Assembly: GCA_947456995.1 (NCBI GenBank)
Contig: CANGVB010000007.1
Coordinates: 1-18,186, forward strand
Reading direction: 5' to 3'
DNA length: 18,186 bases
From: Bryobacteraceae bacterium
Lineage (GTDB): Bacteria > Acidobacteriota > Terriglobia > Bryobacterales > Bryobacteraceae
The notes below the pieces were generated by a model, which had not been told where the DNA came from, searched no databases, and saw only the letters and a program-made list of their open reading frames with translations. Positions within the stretch are counted from its first letter, which is position 1, and each line of letters begins with the position of its first letter. Shown here piece by piece: positions 15,959 through 18,186 of this stretch. The position numbers and the translations under genes were made by a program.

Positions 15959-16843
15959 TTACATCCTCCCTTTCCGGGCCGCCAGATATTCACGCAGCCC
16001 GGCATCGAGCGGCTTATCGGTTGGCATCAAGAAGTAATCCATCCCGGCGCCCTGAGCCTTCGATCGCAACTCTTCAATGTGGTTGTTGATCTTCGCCCGG
16101 TACTCCGTCTTGAGATATTCGGGAGTCACCTCGACGGCATCACCACTTTCAAGATCAATCATCGTAGCAGGGCCACTGATGGTCGGCTCGATCTCCTGAC
16201 GATCCAGAATATGAAAGAGCACAACTTCGTTCTTCTTCCAGCGCAACGGAGCAATCGTCTGAATCACGGTCTCAGGATCAGCATAAAAATCCGACACCAC
16301 AATCACCAGCCCGCGCTGACGTATGTACTCAAGAAATTGCTGAAACGGCTTGGCAAAATTAGTGTGTTGGCCGGCCTCAGCCTTCTCCACCGCATGCAGA
16401 ACTTTCTGCAAATGCCCAACTCGAGAAGACGGCGGGATAAACTGCCGCACCTCATCGTCAAACAGAATCAACCCGGCAGAATCCCGCTGTTGCACGGCAA
16501 GATAAACCAGGCTCGAAACTAGATAACGTGAATAGTCCAGCTTGTTCGGGCTCTTGCCATAACTCATCGACTTCGACAAGTCGAGCAACACGGTCACCTT
16601 GGTATTGGTTTCACCCTTAAAGCGCTTCAGGTACATGCGCTCGGTACGGGCATAAACATTCCAGTCCACATGGCGCAAGTCATCGCCCGGCGAATACATC
16701 TGGTATTCGGCAAACTCCTGGCTGAAGCCAAAGTTGGGCGACCGGTGCAAGCCATTTACAAAGCCCTGCACCACCGTCTTGGCCACCAGGTCAAGACCGG
16801 AGATCGATGCGAGCACTTGCGGATCGAGGAAGTTCTGTTGCAA
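15959..16843 (-). CDS. DUF58 protein with VWA-type MIDAS
   Basis: 294-residue soluble DUF58 protein, the usual partner of MoxR ATPases. The diagnostic DUF58 block is PGDDLRHVDWNVYART (52-67), followed by a VWA-like core with a MIDAS DLSKS (D88, S90, S92) and VVSDFYAD further on. In other bacteria such proteins bind metal-dependent targets or act as adaptors for MoxR. The start is TTG at 16843, chosen because an ideal AAGGAG sits six bases upstream within the last codons of moxR; no in-frame ATG occurs before the DUF58 block except at residue 49, which would cut the domain. It is separated from moxR by 3 bases and from the BatA-like gene by 5, so it belongs to one operon. Confidence 0.93.
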   Translation of the reverse strand: MQQNFLDPQVLASISGLDLVAKTVVQGFVNGLHRSPNFGFSQEFAEYQMYSPGDDLRHVDWNVYARTERMYLKRFKGETNTKVTVLLDLSKSMSYGKSPNKLDYSRYLVSSLVYLAVQQRDSAGLILFDDEVRQFIPPSSRVGHLQKVLHAVEKAEAGQHTNFAKPFQQFLEYIRQRGLVIVVSDFYADPETVIQTIAPLRWKKNEVVLFHILDRQEIEPTISGPATMIDLESGDAVEVTPEYLKTEYRAKINNHIEELRSKAQGAGMDYFLMPTDKPLDAGLREYLAARKGRM

Positions 16844-16846
16844 GTC

Positions 16847-17875
<1,029 letters not shown>

Positions 17876-17878
17876 GAA

Positions 17879-18186
17879 TTAATCCTTGCTGGAATGATTC
17901 TCAAGATCGAGTAACAGCTTTTGTGCAGGCTTGAAGCCGGGGGCAAGTTCCAGAGATTGAAAGATTGCTTCCTGCGCTTCTTTGGGTCGCGACAAGGCGA
18001 CAAAGGTTCTGGCCAAATTGTAGTACGCCCCGGCCGGGTCTACTGGCTTCGAGGCCAGTTGGGCTTGAAAGGCCGCAAGTGCGCGGTCTGGCTGCTTGAG
18101 ATCTAGATAGTATGTGCCGAGCTTTCGATGTAGATCTTCGTCGCCTACGGGCGAAATATAGATCAATCGTTTGAGGGCGGCTGCGG
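17879..18186 (-). CDS. TPR-repeat protein, C-terminal part only
   Basis: The frame remains open to the window edge, so this is the 3' end of a longer gene; the TTG at 18166 is probably internal. About 100 residues are visible, forming two to three TPR units: LHRKLGTYYLDLKQPDRALAAF, the AYYNLARTFVALSRPKEAQEAI repeat, and a capping helix around FKPAQKLLLDLEN. TPRs bind partner proteins, and the gene lies 3 bases ahead of moxR, so it likely belongs to the same operon and may scaffold the module. In related genomes, TPR proteins with peptidase-MA domains end in similar sequences, but that domain, if present, is outside the window and cannot be confirmed. Confidence 0.8.
   Translation of the reverse strand, partial: AAALKRLIYISPVGDEDLHRKLGTYYLDLKQPDRALAAFQAQLASKPVDPAGAYYNLARTFVALSRPKEAQEAIFQSLELAPGFKPAQKLLLDLENHSSKD
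17883..17887 (-). promoter_or_regulatory. Shine-Dalgarno site for moxR
   Basis: AAGGA on the minus strand, seven bases before the ATG at 17875, lying within the last codons of the TPR gene. It supports this start and operon coupling. Confidence 0.6.

Overview
The window is gene-dense bacterial chromosome with twelve protein genes. The ends cut two of them (genes at 2..838 and 17879..18186). There is no gene-free stretch over 300 bases; the longest gap is 109 bases (3739..3847). I saw no tRNA, rRNA, CRISPR array, insertion sequence, attachment site or phage gene. The gene content and protein style suggest an Acidobacteriota member, perhaps of the Bryobacter/Solibacter type: a MoxR/DUF58/BatA-like operon with a very large Gln-rich coiled-coil protein, a lone HDOD regulator, and a monofunctional glutamate formimidoyltransferase beside lipA. 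That placement is inference from gene content; no marker gene is present.

Region 1 (2..3738) is a loose accessory set. It holds the 3' part of a purple-acid-phosphatase-like metallophosphoesterase, an unrecognised proline-rich protein on the opposite strand, a ChbG/YdjC-type carbohydrate deacetylase with a twin-arginine-like leader, and a membrane acyltransferase-3 protein. The last two converge and share 33 bases of coding sequence. Both could modify glycans.

Region 2 (3848..9214, minus strand) is a tight run of five genes read from right to left: ABC ATPase, ABC membrane protein, glutamate formimidoyltransferase, lipoyl synthase (lipA), and a YprB-type RNase H-fold protein with TPR-like helices. 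Successive overlaps of 10, 4 and 1 bases and one 18-base gap point to one transcript with translational coupling, though the functions look mixed (export, one-carbon/histidine metabolism, cofactor synthesis, nucleic acid processing).

Region 3 (9215..10223, plus strand) is a single HDOD-domain gene, divergent from the ABC ATPase and ending one base before the stop of the next minus-strand gene.

Region 4 (10225..18186, minus strand) is the most interesting part. Read from right to left it encodes a TPR protein (5' end outside the window), a MoxR AAA+ ATPase, a DUF58 VWA protein, a BatA-like membrane VWA protein and a 1237-residue membrane-anchored protein with extracytoplasmic beta-rich domains, long coiled coils and a Gln/Gly-rich tract. 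Gaps of 3, 3, 5 and 11 bases, with Shine-Dalgarno sites lying in the end of the preceding gene in most cases, make this an operon. The MoxR/DUF58/VWA core is known as a chaperone-like module that remodels partner proteins in or near the envelope; the large coiled-coil protein is the best candidate for its structural partner, but its role is not established.
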